DNA from: Rhizophagus irregularis
Lineage: Eukaryota; Glomeromycota; Glomeromycetes; Glomerales; Glomeraceae
Length of the DNA: 64,000 bases
NCBI RefSeq assembly: GCF_026210795.1
Contig: NC_089435.1
Span: 3,162,001-3,226,000, forward strand
Direction: 5' to 3'
Part shown: in pieces, positions 45,701 through 58,809 of the stretch
How the letters are laid out: every line of letters begins with the position of its first letter
Position numbering within the stretch: position 1 is the first letter of the stretch
Translations under genes and position numbers: made by a program
Notes under the pieces: generated by a model
Databases searched by the model: none
Told to the model about the DNA's origin: nothing
Seen by the model: the letters and a program-made list of their open reading frames with translations, nothing else

Positions 45701-48700
45701 CCATTGTTACCATTACAACCTGAAAACAAAAGTTGGTATCTTTTACCTCGTGAAGAAGAAAAATCATATGGTAAAATTATTTATCCAAGTGATAAGGGAG
45801 GATTTATTAATACTATCTCACAAAATATGTGTTATATATTGGAAGATATTATTAAAATTCCTCGATTAACTGTAAATGATTATTGGAGAAGATATGTAAT
45901 ACCATTTCTTGAATCACAAATACCGGGAGACATAGATATAGTTGTTGACAAACTTTTTGATCGATTAACATCTTTACTTGATGTTGATGCTAGCTTAAAG
46001 GATGATCTTGGAAGAAGATCTTTTGTACCCGTTGGTACAATTAGAATGTCGCAACAACAACAAACGCCTAATGTTATAATTTTGGCCAAACCAATGGAAC
46101 TTTTTGATCCAAAAGCAAAGACAGTGACTGATCTATTTTTTGAAGATGAGCAACTTTTTCCTGCCGGTAGATATGGTAGCCCGCAAAAGTACCTTCCAAA
46201 TTTGAAGTTGTTAGGAATTAAATCAGTTCTTACCCCAAATGATATTATTTCTCGAATCGATGCTATTATAAAACGAAGAGAAACTACCAATGAAGAACTC
46301 GTTCGTATCAAGGCAGATAGGCTTTTAAAGTATATTGATGATAAATGGGATCAGATAACTAAAAATAGTAATGCGTCCTTGGAAGCTCTTTTAGAAAAAG
46401 AATGGATACCTACAGTTGACGAATCTGGAAAAAAGTTTTTTTCGAAACCTAGAGAATGTTATGGTAAAAAATATAAATATCTAGTTTGTTTGGCTGCACC
46501 TGTATTAGAATATAATCTTAGAAATCGTAACTTATTAAAATATTTAAAGTGGGACACTTGTCCCGATGTTGGAATTGTCCTAAAACAATTGGAATTTTGT
46601 CGTAGTGATGTGAATAATAAAAGACCACCAAAGGAATTAAGATCTATTTGTAACGCTATTTATGAATATATGAATGAAGCTTTTCAAGCAAATGACGAGA
46701 CATCAAAAGAAAGATTTAATTTTATCAATAAATCTTTAAAAAATGAATCATGGATTTTATGCGGAGATAAATTTCGTTCAAGTGATAAAGTTGTCATCAA
46801 TCTTCCTAATAGATTTCAGGATAATGATTCTTTAATTGTTAAACTACCTATGGAGTATTATAGATTCAAAGATTTATTTAAACATATGGGAGTTCGAGAC
46901 GAAATTGGAGTCAAAGATTTGGTTAATTTTATTAAAAATATGGTCAAGGAAGATAAAAATAGAGCCTTAGATACACATGAAGTAGACAGCGTTATTATGA
47001 TCCTTGAACAAATCGCCAGGATACGAAAGGATAATAGGAGAGAAGGAAATGAAAATGATACGGAAGAATTGGAGGGATTGTTGATTCCAAGCGATAAAAA
47101 TGTACTTGTTGACTTTCATGAAATTCATTTTGATGATATGGAAGGTAGACTGAACGGACTAAACGAACTAAACGAATATTCTATTAAACATATTGCTCAT
47201 TACAATATAACTTCGGATATTGCTACGAAATTAGAAATTCAAACTTTAATAGGAGAAATATATGGTAATCTCAATAAACTATAATATTCAAATTAATATT
47301 AGTGAATATAGATTATGTAATAATTTACTAATTTTAATATTAATTTCTAGGTAATTCTGACTGGGAAATCTTTGAACAAGACGAGTCATTGACTACCAGA
47401 ATAAAAAATATTCTCAAGGTAACCTTTAATTACTATTTCATTCGCATTAAATATTAATTTACTAAATATTGTATTTGGCATGAGTAGGACTATTGGATGG
47501 GCTATCTATTTAGAGAATTTCTTCAAGTAAGTTATATGGTAATTTTAATACTTCTGAAATAAACAAAATTAAATTAATATTGGAAAATAACTTTTCAAAT
47601 GTAGAATGCAGATGACGCTAAAGCAGAACATTTTTTGGTAATCATAGACGAAAGACAATTTAACTTTCCTAATAAAGAATTCATTTCAAAAAAAATGGAA
47701 GATTGGCAAGGTCCTGCGATATGGATTTATAATTCTGCAGTATTTTCTTCTGTTGCTCCTAATGATGACTTTAAATCTTTGCGCAATCTTGGCATTGGAG
47801 GGAAATCTAATGATGACACGAAAATTGGAAAATTCGGGATAGGATTCAATTGTGCGTATCATTTCACAGATTTACCTAGCGTCTTGAGCGGACAATATAT
47901 TGCATTTTTAGATCCGCATGCAAAATATCTTCCTCCCACAGGATTTCCTCTTAAAAGACCAAAAGGTACTCGATTTGATTTCGTTGCCAAGAATTTAAAA
48001 GAAAATTGTCCAGACCAATGCTACCCATATGAAGCGATATTTAATTTTATTAAGAATAAATTTCCAGATAAATACAAAACAGGAGGTTGTGATTTTTCAG
48101 GAGAATTCGAGGGAACCTTATTTAGACTCCCACTCAGAACTCATAAATTAGCAAAAGATAGTGATATATCAACCAAAGTTATTAGTACTCATAAAGTTAT
48201 GGAACTATTCAGTAATATTCAGGATAATAATGAGATGCTATTTTTAAGAAATATAGAATCGTGTGGTCTATATCGCATGAAAGGTAGAAAACCTGAATTG
48301 CTCTGGGAAGAGGAAATTACGACAAAAGAACACCGTCAATTTCGTCGAAAAGTTATTGACAAAGAACAAATCTATCAATTGAATATTGATAAATCTAATT
48401 ATGTACAAAACAAAAAAGTTTCGGAGATATGGGCTGTATGTACGGGAGGACATAACAAGGTCAAGCCGGAGTCAAGGGAACTTGAAGGAAAGCTTAAAAA
48501 ATTTTCAGAGGAAAAACGACTGAAGGTAAACGAATTATACACTATTTCATTTTCATTCTCATAACATTAAATAATATTTTATCAAATTTTATTCATATTT
48601 TTTTATTTATTTAATAAAGCCAAGAGGTGGAGTTGCAGCTTTGCTTGCTCAATCTAATGAAAAAACATTGAAGGAATTAAGAGATGATTCGGTAAAATTT

Positions 48701-51700
48701 TTTCTTTCTTTGTAATATTTGCCTATCAAGTATTAACCCAATTAATTTTTGCATTATAGTTTCCAAATCCTCCCGATCTTATAGGAAAAATTTATTCATA
48801 TTTATCTCTATCAATAACTAGCAATTTGGGGGTTCACCTAAATGGGGACTTTTCATTATCTAGTGCAAGAAGTGGCGTTCTACAGTCTGACAACGAATTT
48901 TTACTAGCCGATTGTGATGATGCAAAATGGAATAAATATATTATGCATGACGTTTTATCCGATTTACACGTTAAATTAATTGAATATATTGTGGAGCTTG
49001 AAGAAGCTCGGTACAAAGAGACAAAAAAGAAAACAGATTTTATATCACATACCATGAATAATCTTTGGCCCATTCCTGCTAGGGAAAATTCGATCATGGC
49101 ATACAAAAGCTATGGATTAAACGTTATTAGAAAATTAGGCCTTAAAAGCAAAATCTTCTGGACCGGAGTTAATCAAGGTCAATTTATTTCATTAAAAGAT
49201 GCTAGAATTTTTGAGAAAGAGAAAGCAATAATTGTAGATATGTTGGTTAAATCAGGAATTTCAGCTGTGAAACTTGATAAAGATAAAATTGAACAACTTG
49301 ATGAAATTAAATCCATGAACAATCCAAGATTTCCTTATGAACCTATAAACGGAAAATTAATTTGTAATGAATTACAAATGAGGAAATTTAAGTTGCCTTC
49401 TTTTAATACCGACGATTCATTATTCCAATTACTTGATTTTATTCTTCAAGATAAAAGTTCTTTTAAAAATCTTGCCGGATTACCATTAGTTCCATTGAAT
49501 GACGGATCAGTCGGTAAATTTGGTGAAGTTTATTATATCGGGAAAGACAAACATTTAAAATTGTTCCCAAAAAGTGGAACATCAAAATTTATCTCCATCG
49601 AATTACCGGAGAATCTAAAGAAAATTTTTAATGATGATGAATTTATTTCATGTACAAATATCAAAAAGTTTGATGCCTCGGTTGTTGTAGATCTCTTAAT
49701 GGATGAATTACAGCTCGTAAAAGAACTTGAGTGGGATCCCGATGGAGAATCTATCCCGAATAAGATTTGGCTTGATAAAATCTGGTCAATATTGAACAAA
49801 TCAGCGGAAAAATTAGATTTCAATGAACTTTCTAGATATCCTCTTTTACCGATGGTTAACCCTTCCAATATGCTTATTCGCCTTGACATGGATGATCCAC
49901 TTTTACACATTCCTGAGAATGGACATGTTTTATATCCAACATTAGTAAAACTAGAAGTGCGTTTTACTAACATGTCATTTCATGAAAATGCTCACGAAAA
50001 CCTTCAAAAATGTGTCGAAAAATACACTCCTATAAACATAATTAATGCTTTGAAGAGAGCATGTGCTTCTTCATTTTCGGATATGGAACAATTGTTTTAT
50101 AAGAATGATCTGGAAGATGTGGACTATGAAAAGCTTAGAGCATTTATTAAAGCGGAAATTGATACCTTGATCGGTGAGTTTAAAGGAACGATTAAAAAAT
50201 TTTGTATTTTAATATTTTATATACTTACCTTTTTATTATCTTAATAGAGCATGGACAAAAAGATCGAAGTTTTATGGATACTTTAAAATCTTTACCCATA
50301 TGGCCAATGCATTCTTCCGAAAATAGGTTCAATGATGCCATATCTGGAAATCTTCTTACTTACAAGCTTCCATTTTTTTCCTTTAATCAAGATACAAATT
50401 TCTATAGATGTAATAACGAGTCGGATTTCAATGTACTTACTAAATTGGGTGCCAATCCTGTAGATGAATTAGAATACATTAGACATTATATAGTACCAGT
50501 ACTCACTACACAATTTCCAGAACCTTCCGAAGAATATATTAATTTCTTGCAGAGTGTTTTATCTTTAAGAAATCGTGAAATTGAACAATGTCTTAGATTG
50601 TATCAAGCAGTACCAAACCAACCAGGCACTGAACAGTCAGTTTCTTCTTTAGTAAGGGCCGATACTTTATATGACGCGAATAATCCGTTGTTTCGCAGAA
50701 TCTTTGCCAACACAGACAAATTTTTACCGCCAGAATTACAAAACAATCCTGCTTGTTTAGAAGCTCTAGGAAGAATGGGTCTTAAACGTGAAGTAGATTA
50801 TGACAAATTTGTCGAATGTGCATTAGAAATTGAATCACAGAAATCACAGATTCAGTATAATATGTTTCAAGAAAATGTGGTTAAAGATCGTGCAAAATTT
50901 TTAGTAAGATATTTATATGAACATACTAATTCCTTGAACTTCAATACTGAACAATGGAACAAAATTCTAGGAATCAAATTTGTTCCATCAGAAAAGAATC
51001 ATCAAAATATTCAAAATCAATTTTATCAAGGACAAAAAGAGACTTCAGGGTTTGAATCATTTGAAGATCTTTGTTCTCATAAATATAAGAAAATATGCTG
51101 GACTCAATGTCCACTATTTGATGATGATGTTGAACCAACTACTAGTTTTAGTGAGAAGCATTCAGAAATCGGATTTCCAACTACAGAAAATATTATTGAT
51201 CATTTGTTTGCTATCGTGGCAATGTCTAAAGAAAAAAAATGGAGTAAAGATAACAAGAGGGAACTAAAAAATGTAATTAATGAAATTTATGAAATATTGA
51301 ATAAACTTTGTAAAAATAAAAGTCATATTTTGTTGATTAAAACGAAAATTGGCCCTAAAAAGGAGATATTATTAAATGGAGATGATCCGTTCGATGAAAA
51401 AAGCGATGAAAAAAGCTGGGTAGCAGGAGGAGAACTTATACTTGGAATACAAGAAGATATCAAAGTGGGAATGTATAAAGTTAATAACTGCTTGATAGAT
51501 TATGAGGAATTATTGATTATTCTTGGGGCCCGTACAATAAGACCACCTCCAGTTCCAGTTCCAGCTCCTGATCCTGATGATCAAAAAGAAGTGGTGCTTA
51601 AATCTTTGCTGGACAAGCTTATAAGTCAGTCCGATATTGAATGTCAATGTAATGATGTTGTTTTTGTTGTTGGTGAAGAGAAAGTAAAAATTGGTGCTAG

Positions 51701-52307
51701 CAGATATGTGCTTTCGGGTACGTTAAATTGTTTTTAATTTATTAAATAATATGTATTCTTTATTAATATTTGTTTTAAATTTCTATTTTATATAGCTGTT
51801 TCAAAGCATTTTAAGAAGATGTTTTGTGGTGGTTTAAGAGAGTCGACAATGAGAGATGTTGAAATTCCATTAGAGGAATTTGAACCAGATACATTCTGGA
51901 TATTACTTCAATGGTTGTACGGGCAATCTTTTGAGGATGCAGCAAAATCTGTTTTATGCAAGCGTGAAAATTTTACCTCGGAAGAAGAAAGTTATGAATC
52001 TTACTATTTAACATCTTTGTTAAATCTTCTAAAAATCTCGGATTATCATGGTGTTAAACTCAAAGATGAAGTAGAAAGCAAAATTATAAATGGATCATAT
52101 ATTAGTATCATCAATGTTTGTGAATGTTTAGTATGGTCAAAGGATTCCAAAGCAACTCGATTAAGAGATTACTGTAAAAAGTATATTAAATCAAATTGGG
52201 AGCTTGTTTTAGAACAAAAACTAGAATATCGCGCAAATGCTTCGGATATACAAGAAGAAGAGGATCAAACGAGGATGTTAGAGTTATTGTTGTCAGATGA
52301 TCATTAG
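42721..52307 (+). CDS. Giant sacsin-repeat ATPase with C-terminal BTB domain
   Basis: Twelve exons: 42721-43093, 43182-43984, 44057-44107, 44200-45383, 45463-47264, 47351-47418, 47488-47526, 47605-48525, 48620-48691, 48760-50173, 50248-51717 and 51796-52307. All joins are GT-AG and in phase, giving 2902 residues. Two sacsin-type HSP90-like ATPase repeats are visible. The first has REILQNSDDS (41-50) and GVGFNSIYH (from 127). The second has REFLQNADDA (1436-1445) and KIGKFGIGFN (1513-1522). Each is followed by LDPH, a GTLFR(Y/L)PLRT strand, and a G-x-H-x-N-like or SVHGYFAV segment. A BTB/POZ fold begins near 2704 (DIECQCNDVVFVVGEEKVKI) and contains SKHFKKMFCGGLRES. BTB domains recruit cullin-3 or dimerise; sacsin repeats are chaperone-like. 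I infer a chaperone or degradation adaptor. Confidence 0.88.
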
Positions 52308-52862
52308 CTATGTAGAAATTTATTCAGTTTATTTTATCATATTTTTAGTATTTGGTTGTAATCTTAGTTTAAATTGGTATTTATTTTTTTATAATTTTAT
52401 TATTAATAAACAAGGATCATGAAATAAATTATCCTAGTTGTCATAATTTTCTCTATTTAAAAAGTAAAAACGAAGATTATTCAAAATTGAAGGATTTTTG
52501 TTACAATTGCTTTTATTTTTGCATTTTTGATGCGTCATCATTAAATTTATAAAGCTTAAGAATTCTACGATCCAAAGCTTCATTTTAAAAACCAATAGTT
52601 GTCGTACGTAGAGAGGACACTATATTTGAGGTTATTTTCCCCCATGTAATTGAAGATCTGTTGAACTACCGTTCTGGCCTTTTCGTTCTTTCGATAAAAC
52701 TTGGGAAGGGTATTTCCCCGGCCCAATCTCTTGTAAAATGTGTTTCCTCTTTACTTCTATCGTCATCGTCAAGACCAATAAATTGCAAGATAAAGCATGT
52801 GAAATCGGAAACACTTAGGCAACCTCGAATGGCGTATAAGACCACTCAGGAACATACAAATA
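52308..52862. other. Intergenic DNA next to a TIR element
   Basis: No intact gene. Short ORFs on both strands between 52630 and 52870 are not recognisable. Confidence 0.35.
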
Positions 52863-53961
52863 GGTAAGACGAAAACCAGTGGTGTAGGATCAACCACTTG
52901 TGTGGTGTATGACGAAAAAATGACCCGTGTATAAAATACACCACACTTATCTTTGTTAATATTATATATATATATTAGCGTTTAAAGTATGTGGTGTATA
53001 ATATTTTATACACAACTGCTTTTTTAAGCTTTTTTTTTAAAAAACCTTCGCTCCTTCAGTTATTTATTTAAAAAAAACAATTTCATGGCGTTTATAACAT
53101 TTCAAAATGTTGCTAATATCATTTATTTTGATAAGTAAATAAAAATAATAGTATTATGTTTGAACGAAACTAATTAAACTAACTAAAATTTTTGTCAGTA
53201 AAAATATATAATAATATTTATAACTAATGGAGTCGCGAAATATTTATTTTTATTACTCCATGATACGAATATCAGCTTCCCGTTCTCTTAAAGCAATTTT
53301 GCGTTCTTTAAGAGCAAGAACTCGCTCTTGATATTCGAGTTCATTAAGTTTGGAGAATGATTTATTTTCCTTATCTATTTTATCATCATTATCATCATGA
53401 TCTTCAGTATAAGAATTAATCACAATAGCTTTCTTGGACCGTTTCTTACTACTACTCGACTGTGCATTTTGTTTACGCTTGATAGGAACTGATTTTAAAG
53501 ATTTTTTGACTTGCACATTTGCTAAAGATGTAAATAATTTTATGTAAATAAGTTGGTTATTTAAATTAAAAGTAATAGATTATTGCAACTCCATTTTCAC
53601 TTGTTGGACCTCCATAGTTAAATCTTCTTCATATATAATATCCACTTCATTAATATCTATAGATGACATTTTTAAGTTATAATAAAAGTTTATATAAAAG
53701 AGTATGAAAGAGCTTGATTTTATTACAATACTATTGAGATGTTTAAAGGTTTTAACGTGAAATGCGTAACGCGTAAAGAAAAAAAGAAAAAATTTTTTTT
53801 ATTATTTTGTGATGTCATGATTATCACATTATTATTTCATACAAAGTTACTAGCAAATAGCAATACACATCGGTCCTTACTCCTTACAAATCATACACAT
53901 GAAATTTTATGTAATACACCACACGTGAGGTTGACCCTACACCACTGGTTTCCGTATTACT
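52863..53961. mobile_element. 1.1-kb TIR element with 10-bp TSD
   Basis: CATACAAATA occurs at 52853-52862 and at 53962-53971, directly flanking a 1099-bp insert. The insert begins GGTAAGACGAAAACCAGTGG and ends in the inverse of AGTAATACGGAAACCAGTGG. The inverted ends match over about 50 bp with a handful of differences. GTGGTGTA words recur just inside both ends. A 10-bp duplication fits a Mutator-like element. The only coding trace inside is a short coiled-coil ORF on the minus strand, so the element is probably non-autonomous. Confidence 0.85.
53253..53523 (-). CDS. Coiled-coil ORF carried by the TIR element, unknown
   Basis: This open frame starts after a TTTAG acceptor at about 53524 and has no ATG of its own, so an upstream exon is expected. 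A 29-residue ORF at 53669-53580 (MSSIDINEVDIIYEEDLTME) lies in the right place, but I could not find a donor in matching phase. The frame has a basic, serine-rich part (SSSSKKRSKKAI), an acidic part (EDHDDNDDKIDKE) and a C-terminal charged helix (YQERVLALKERKIALREREA), likely a coiled coil. No transposase catalytic motif is seen. Such helices are common at the end of DNA-binding proteins encoded next to DDE transposases, so it may be an accessory remnant. Confidence 0.4.
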
Positions 53962-54010
53962 CATACAAATATAGCAACATGAACATCCTCTTCATTTACT
54001 ATCTCTTTCA

Positions 54011-54295
54011 CTACAAATTTTGGACTCTCAAAGTTTGGCTGGTCGAAGCGGTAACTATTAACTTGATCGAAAAGGTTTCTCCAAAGGAGTACTTTGATGG
54101 TGGTCCCCCATTAACTTTCGTAGTGGTCTTTGACGTAGCGCAACTAGGATAACGCTTCTAGAATTGAAAAAGAAAACCGAGTTGAGTTTATATTCTCAAA
54201 GAAAATTCCATGCTCTCTGGGGTATTTAACTTACGTGGTGACTTTACGATAACATGGATATGTTCTTCGGGAGGTAAGCCAGTAAAAATGAACAT
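54011..54295 (-). CDS. Possible short two-exon gene fragment
   Basis: Exons 54295-54248 (MFIFTGLPPEEHIHVI) and 54157-54011 join in phase 0 through a GTAAAG/TAG intron, giving 64 residues with the piece NGGPPSKYSFGETFSIKLIV. The frame stops about 40 bp before the TIR element. It could be a fragment of a beta-sandwich protein or chance. No family recognised. Confidence 0.25.
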
Positions 54296-54299
54296 AATG

Positions 54300-55735
54300 G
54301 GGTTTTTTTGGTTTTATAATTATAAATATTGCTAATTTTTTATTTTTTTTTATAAGTTTTACGTGATGTTACAAATGATTTATTTATCAATAATGGTAGT
54401 AAAAAATTTTTCAGGAATGAAAAGAAATCTAGTGGGTCACGTTCTTGCTGTTGCAAGTAAAGTAAAAAAAAAATAATAGTGTTACCACCAGTTTCTGACG
54501 TTCGGTAGGTAGTAACAGAAAGAAAAATAAGGATCGGTTTATTAGTGGTAAGGTAATATAACAATATATAACAATCGATAAGGTAAAATCGATAATGAAC
54601 GATTATAAGCGATAATAAATGATGCGATAAATTAAGGTAGATCAAGTGGTGTGTGTATAAAAGCAATTAATTATACGATGTATACGAAAATCAACGATGG
54701 TTTATTATCGTTTATTATCGTTTATTATCGTTTACTATCATTATCATTTATTACCATTTGTTGATTTTTGCTATACATAATAAACAGTGTAAAAAAAAAA
54801 TATATAAAATGTACAATACGGAAACAGATCGGCGGTTTATTAACAATGAAACAAAATACGATATTACTGCTCTATCGGCGCTCTGTAATATCCGTATATT
54901 ATCGGCTGATAATAAACCTAACTAAACTTTTTCTAAACGAATTCAAACTGAACTTTTACTACTATCAACGACGGTCCCTTTTTATAATGTTAGATTTTTG
55001 ATACGACACTGTCTTTTCGAACAGAATCGCCATCTGAACAGAATTGCCTCCCGCCCAATTGTGGCGATCTGGTGGCGATCACTAAAAAAAAATAACTAAA
55101 AATAACTATACTAAAAATAAACAAATAATAAAAAAAATAAAAAAATCATCCCGTGACAATAGTTAGCCGAAAACGATGAGGCCAATATGGCACAGTAACA
55201 CGTGATTTAGTATTTGGAAACAAGTTCATAGTCATTTCACGTGACTCTTAACGAAAATTTCCAAAATGTTCTAGTTATTGATTAGTGAGCATTTTTCTGT
55301 ACAAACTTAGTTCCTAATCTCTCCAGTTCTAGATGGAATCCCGAAGGATTCGCTTCATGAATCTAGTTTTACTGCTCTAGCCACAGGACATATCTAAATA
55401 GTCACTTCCAATTTCATGGACTGATTTTCTGCTGTAAGATTTTCTTCACTTTGTTCACACCCAGGTGCATTTAGATCTAATATGATCACTTTGTGAAATT
55501 GTCCAACACGATAATAATATGACATCCACTTCTCTATTGTTATTAATGACTATTAACGTTACTTCGAAACAGGAAGATAATATTGTTTTACTGAGCTTTT
55601 CTTGAGAATCGGAATCCCAACATCTTCTATAAGTTATTGTATACAGGAGGAGCGAAATGACAAAAATCGAATTGGGCTTGAACCTAAATATGTAATGAGC
55701 AAATTAATGTCGTAGAGATGGTAATTATAATTTAT
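54300..55735. repeat. Intergenic DNA with GTTTATTATC tandem
   Basis: GTTTATTATC is repeated in tandem at about 54700-54730. The surrounding 54680-54770 stretch is a loose palindrome, AAAATCAACGATGG against CCATTTGTTGATTTTT. No gene is recognised in this interval. Confidence 0.5.
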
Positions 55736-56125
55736 TGAAATTATACCTCTGAAAGAAAAGCTTCCGTAATTTTCATTTCACCTTTCAATTTCTTTAGAGC
55801 AACTTTACATGTATGGACCAGTTCTATAATGCATAAATTTATCTTCCGTTTTAATTCTCCAGCTCCATATTGCAGAAAATATCGTACCAAACCCACCTTC
55901 GCCAATCTGCCAATCTGTCCCATTTGGGACAAAGAGCTGTATGAAACCCATTCGGGATATCGTCCATATGGATAAAAGCTGCGTTGTTTGTATAAATCCA
56001 TCAATTAATTCATTACCACTTCCCCAACTCAAAAACTTGTCTTTCAAAATTTCATGAAGGCAGTTATTACAAATGCGTGGCAATTCTAAAATACATTTCT
56101 CTGCTGTAAATTCACACTTTTAAAA
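55736..56125 (-). pseudogene. Kinase family fossil (N-terminal part)
   Basis: Minus-strand sequence encodes the first part of the same kinase family as the intact gene at 30-32 kb. A zinc-ribbon-like RICNNCLHEI leads into SWGSGNELIDGFIQTTQL (compare WTSGNKFIDNFIQRSQL) and the glycine loop IGEGGFGTIFSAIW. The frame then shifts. The VAIK-like segment CKVALKKLKGEMKITEAFL follows in another frame and ends at a stop at 55741. Nothing beyond the N-lobe is present, so this is a truncated, frameshifted copy. Confidence 0.7.
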
Positions 56126-56635
56126 TTAAAACAAAGAAAAACTTAAAGATCGAGAACGTGGTTCATAATTACTCATTTTAGTAGATACAAACCAACAAAA
56201 ATAATTTCGACTTCTTGAACAGTTGAACTAATGAAATAACTAGTTTATAAAAATTATTCTATTTATTAAATAAAGTCATTTTTTTTACCAACAACTTTCA
56301 CCTAGAAAGCCTTCTAGAAGTGAAGATTATATTTTAGGCTATATTTAGATTATTCTGTATAAATTAATGTATAATTACGTTCTTGACTCAGTCAAAATGA
56401 TTATGCATGACAAAAATGTTCTTTTCTTGACCTGCAAAAAAAAACATTAACGCGTTGTTATTTTAACTTATTTCCATATTTTTTTTTTCATTAATATGTT
56501 AACAAAATAATTTTTTATTTAAAAACTTTATATTCAACGTAATCCTGCTTTTTTTTATTTTAATATGTTAGATTTATGTGGGTTGGTTGTGTTTAATATT
56601 TATTACATAATTACTTGATTTACTTTTTTTAAATG
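56126..56635. other. AT-rich intergenic DNA
   Basis: No gene recognised. Confidence 0.4.
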
Positions 56636-57312
56636 TTAATTGACGATCCGCGAGTCAACTAGAGAAATTACATATAAAATTTGACGCAAATCATATACTA
56701 ATTTGTCATAATACGCCGACTTTAATGATTTCTGATGTAACAAAAACTATAAGCATAGTTTACTAAAAATAACACAAACAATAAAGTAAATGTCACACTT
56801 TTATTTTTCAAAGCTACAAAGTGTAAAACTTTTTTTTGACGAAGTTTACCTTGGAAGCACGCGGCATTTACTATGTTATTAGGTAAACTAAGGTTTTAAA
56901 AGTACAAATTATGGAAATTTTTTTATATTTCACTAAACTTTCATGCATATTGCTTTATTTTTGATTTATTTTATTAGTAAACTATGCTGTAATAACTTCT
57001 AACTCGACAAATTCAAGACTTTTTCACACTCATTATACAAGTGATATGGTATGATAAAACTAGTTTTTGTCTTTCGAATCTCAGATCTCTTAGAAATTGG
57101 ACTTTTTTCCAATGTTACATTATGATTTTTTTTGCATGAGATTGGTGGGAAAACTGTGGAAAACTATTTCATTAAAGAAAAATGGCGTTATTTAAACATT
57201 TGGCTAGAGAAATTCATGAACAACCCCACATTCGGAATGCGGCTTTTAATTAATAAATTTCCGTCAAATTTTATTATCGTTTTCGCTACTTGACTCGCGG
57301 ATCACCAATTAA
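56636..57312. mobile_element. 677-bp non-autonomous TIR element
   Basis: TTAATTGACGATCCGCGAGT at the left end is matched by the inverse of TTAATTGGTGATCCGCGAGT at the right end. The match continues into TCAA(C/G)TAG(A/C)GAAA and further AT-rich sequence (AAAATTTGACG) about 50 bp in. The CGCGAGTC core stands out in AT-rich DNA. No ORF and no clear target duplication were seen. Confidence 0.7.
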
Positions 57313-57985
57313 TCTATCATATTACCATCCTTCGTAAATAAAATAAAATAAAATAAATTATTTTAATATTTTACTAGGGGTAACCCGTCGCCGGGGATGA
57401 TACTTGCCCATCAAGTAAGAGAGTAATAATAACACACTTATATTTTATTTGCCATGCAGTGTGAATAAGTCTTAATTTTTTACTATTTATTATGATGGCA
57501 TTAGTAGGAAATAAATATAATAAATTACACAATTTATATGATTATACAAATAACAATGAATTGTGTGCAAGTGTTATACAGTAAATGAAATATTATTATT
57601 AAATGTAAATTTTATTTATCATACAAAACAAATGTTGCAGTACTGTGAAATTTACAAATTCATTACAAAAACAATTTTATATAAGTAGTTTATTGTTACA
57701 TTGTTACAAAAAAAAATCTTTTTTTTTTTTATCTTAAAAAATATTGTAGCATTAAAAAAAAAATTAAAAATTACATCCTCTGTTGAAAAAAATATATATA
57801 TATTGTTACCATATCTCAAAGAAATTCATTATAGCAATCTATTGTCATGAAAAAAAAAATATTCCCCAGAAATTAATTATAACGATCTATTGTTACAAAA
57901 AATAAATAAATAAGTAATTATGTTAGTATATTATTGAGCTTGATACAAAAAAATATTATTAATAATAAAGAATCGGGAAAAAGGG
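57313..57985. other. AT-rich intergenic DNA
   Basis: No gene. A short GC patch, CCCGTCGCCGGGG (about 57386-57398), lies in otherwise AT-rich sequence. Several AT-rich direct words (ATTGTTAC, ATCTATTGT) repeat around 57690-57900. Confidence 0.35.
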
Positions 57986-58530
57986 CAATTGTCGTGGCTG
58001 ATCTGATCACCAAGAAATTCGGTTTGAAAGGAAAAAAGTCAAACCGAAAAAGGAAAAGGGGATAAAAAATTTTCGGATTGGAAAAAAAAGCCAACCGGAA
58101 AATAACCGAAAAAATAAAAACGAAAAAAAAATTTTGCGGGGAGAGACAAAGAGGAAAAAATAAAAAATAAAAAAAATTTGAAAGAAAAGAAAAAAAAATT
58201 GGGGAAAAAGAAAAAGGATAAAGAAAGAAATCGGTTTACCGAAAAAAATTCTGAAAATATTATGATCTAAGAAAAAAAGACCGAAAAAAAATAATATATG
58301 TCTTAAAAGATTATTTAATAAAAAAAGAAAATAATAATTATTTTTTGGTTTTGGAAAAAAAAACCAAAATCTAAACGGTGAAAGAATGAAAAAAAACAAA
58401 AAAAAAAAGAGGAAAAAAAACGAAAAATTTTTAAAAGAAAAAAAAAAGGAAAAGAGAAAGGTGTTTCGAAAGAGAAAAGAGGAAATTTGAAAAAAAGAAA
58501 GAACTATTTGTAAGAGATAGGTTCAAGAAA
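57986..58530. repeat. Purine-rich low-complexity tract
   Basis: Almost the whole plus strand here is A and G, in irregular words like GAAAAAAAA, ACCGAAAAA and AAAGGAAAA. The 130-residue Phe-rich minus-strand ORF is a consequence of this bias and is not a gene. GGCTGATCTGATCACC at 57994 resembles GGCTGATCGCATCATCC at 61608. Confidence 0.7.
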
Positions 58531-58809
58531 AAAAATAAAAATAAAAATTATTATTTTTATTGTTGGTTAAAATCCGGTATTATATTACCACAATTAGGTT
58601 TGTCATTATAACGATTTGAAGATTTTTTTTCTTATATTAATTATTCGGTAAATGAATTTGCATTTACGGAATATGTCACAGGATAAATGTTTTATGGGGA
58701 GGAACGATAAGGGACCTTTTTTCTTTTTTGAGAAAAAAAAAATTCTTTTTATCTTAATTTTCTTTAATGGCTAAATTAAATTAATTTTTTAACGCCCTCA
58801 TTTTCTATA

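Noticed and set aside
45880-46311. 143-residue minus ORF
   Set aside because: Antisense shadow of the sacsin-BTB gene.
47265-47284. Stop codon ending the first half of the sacsin gene
   Set aside because: It lies in an intron; the GTAATC donor and later acceptors carry the frame into the second repeat.
53739-54152. 137-residue plus ORF crossing the TIR element border
   Set aside because: It starts inside the element and ends in flanking DNA with no recognisable domain; the minus-strand two-exon reading is at least as good.
58007-58399. 130-residue Phe-rich minus ORF
   Set aside because: By-product of the purine-rich tract.
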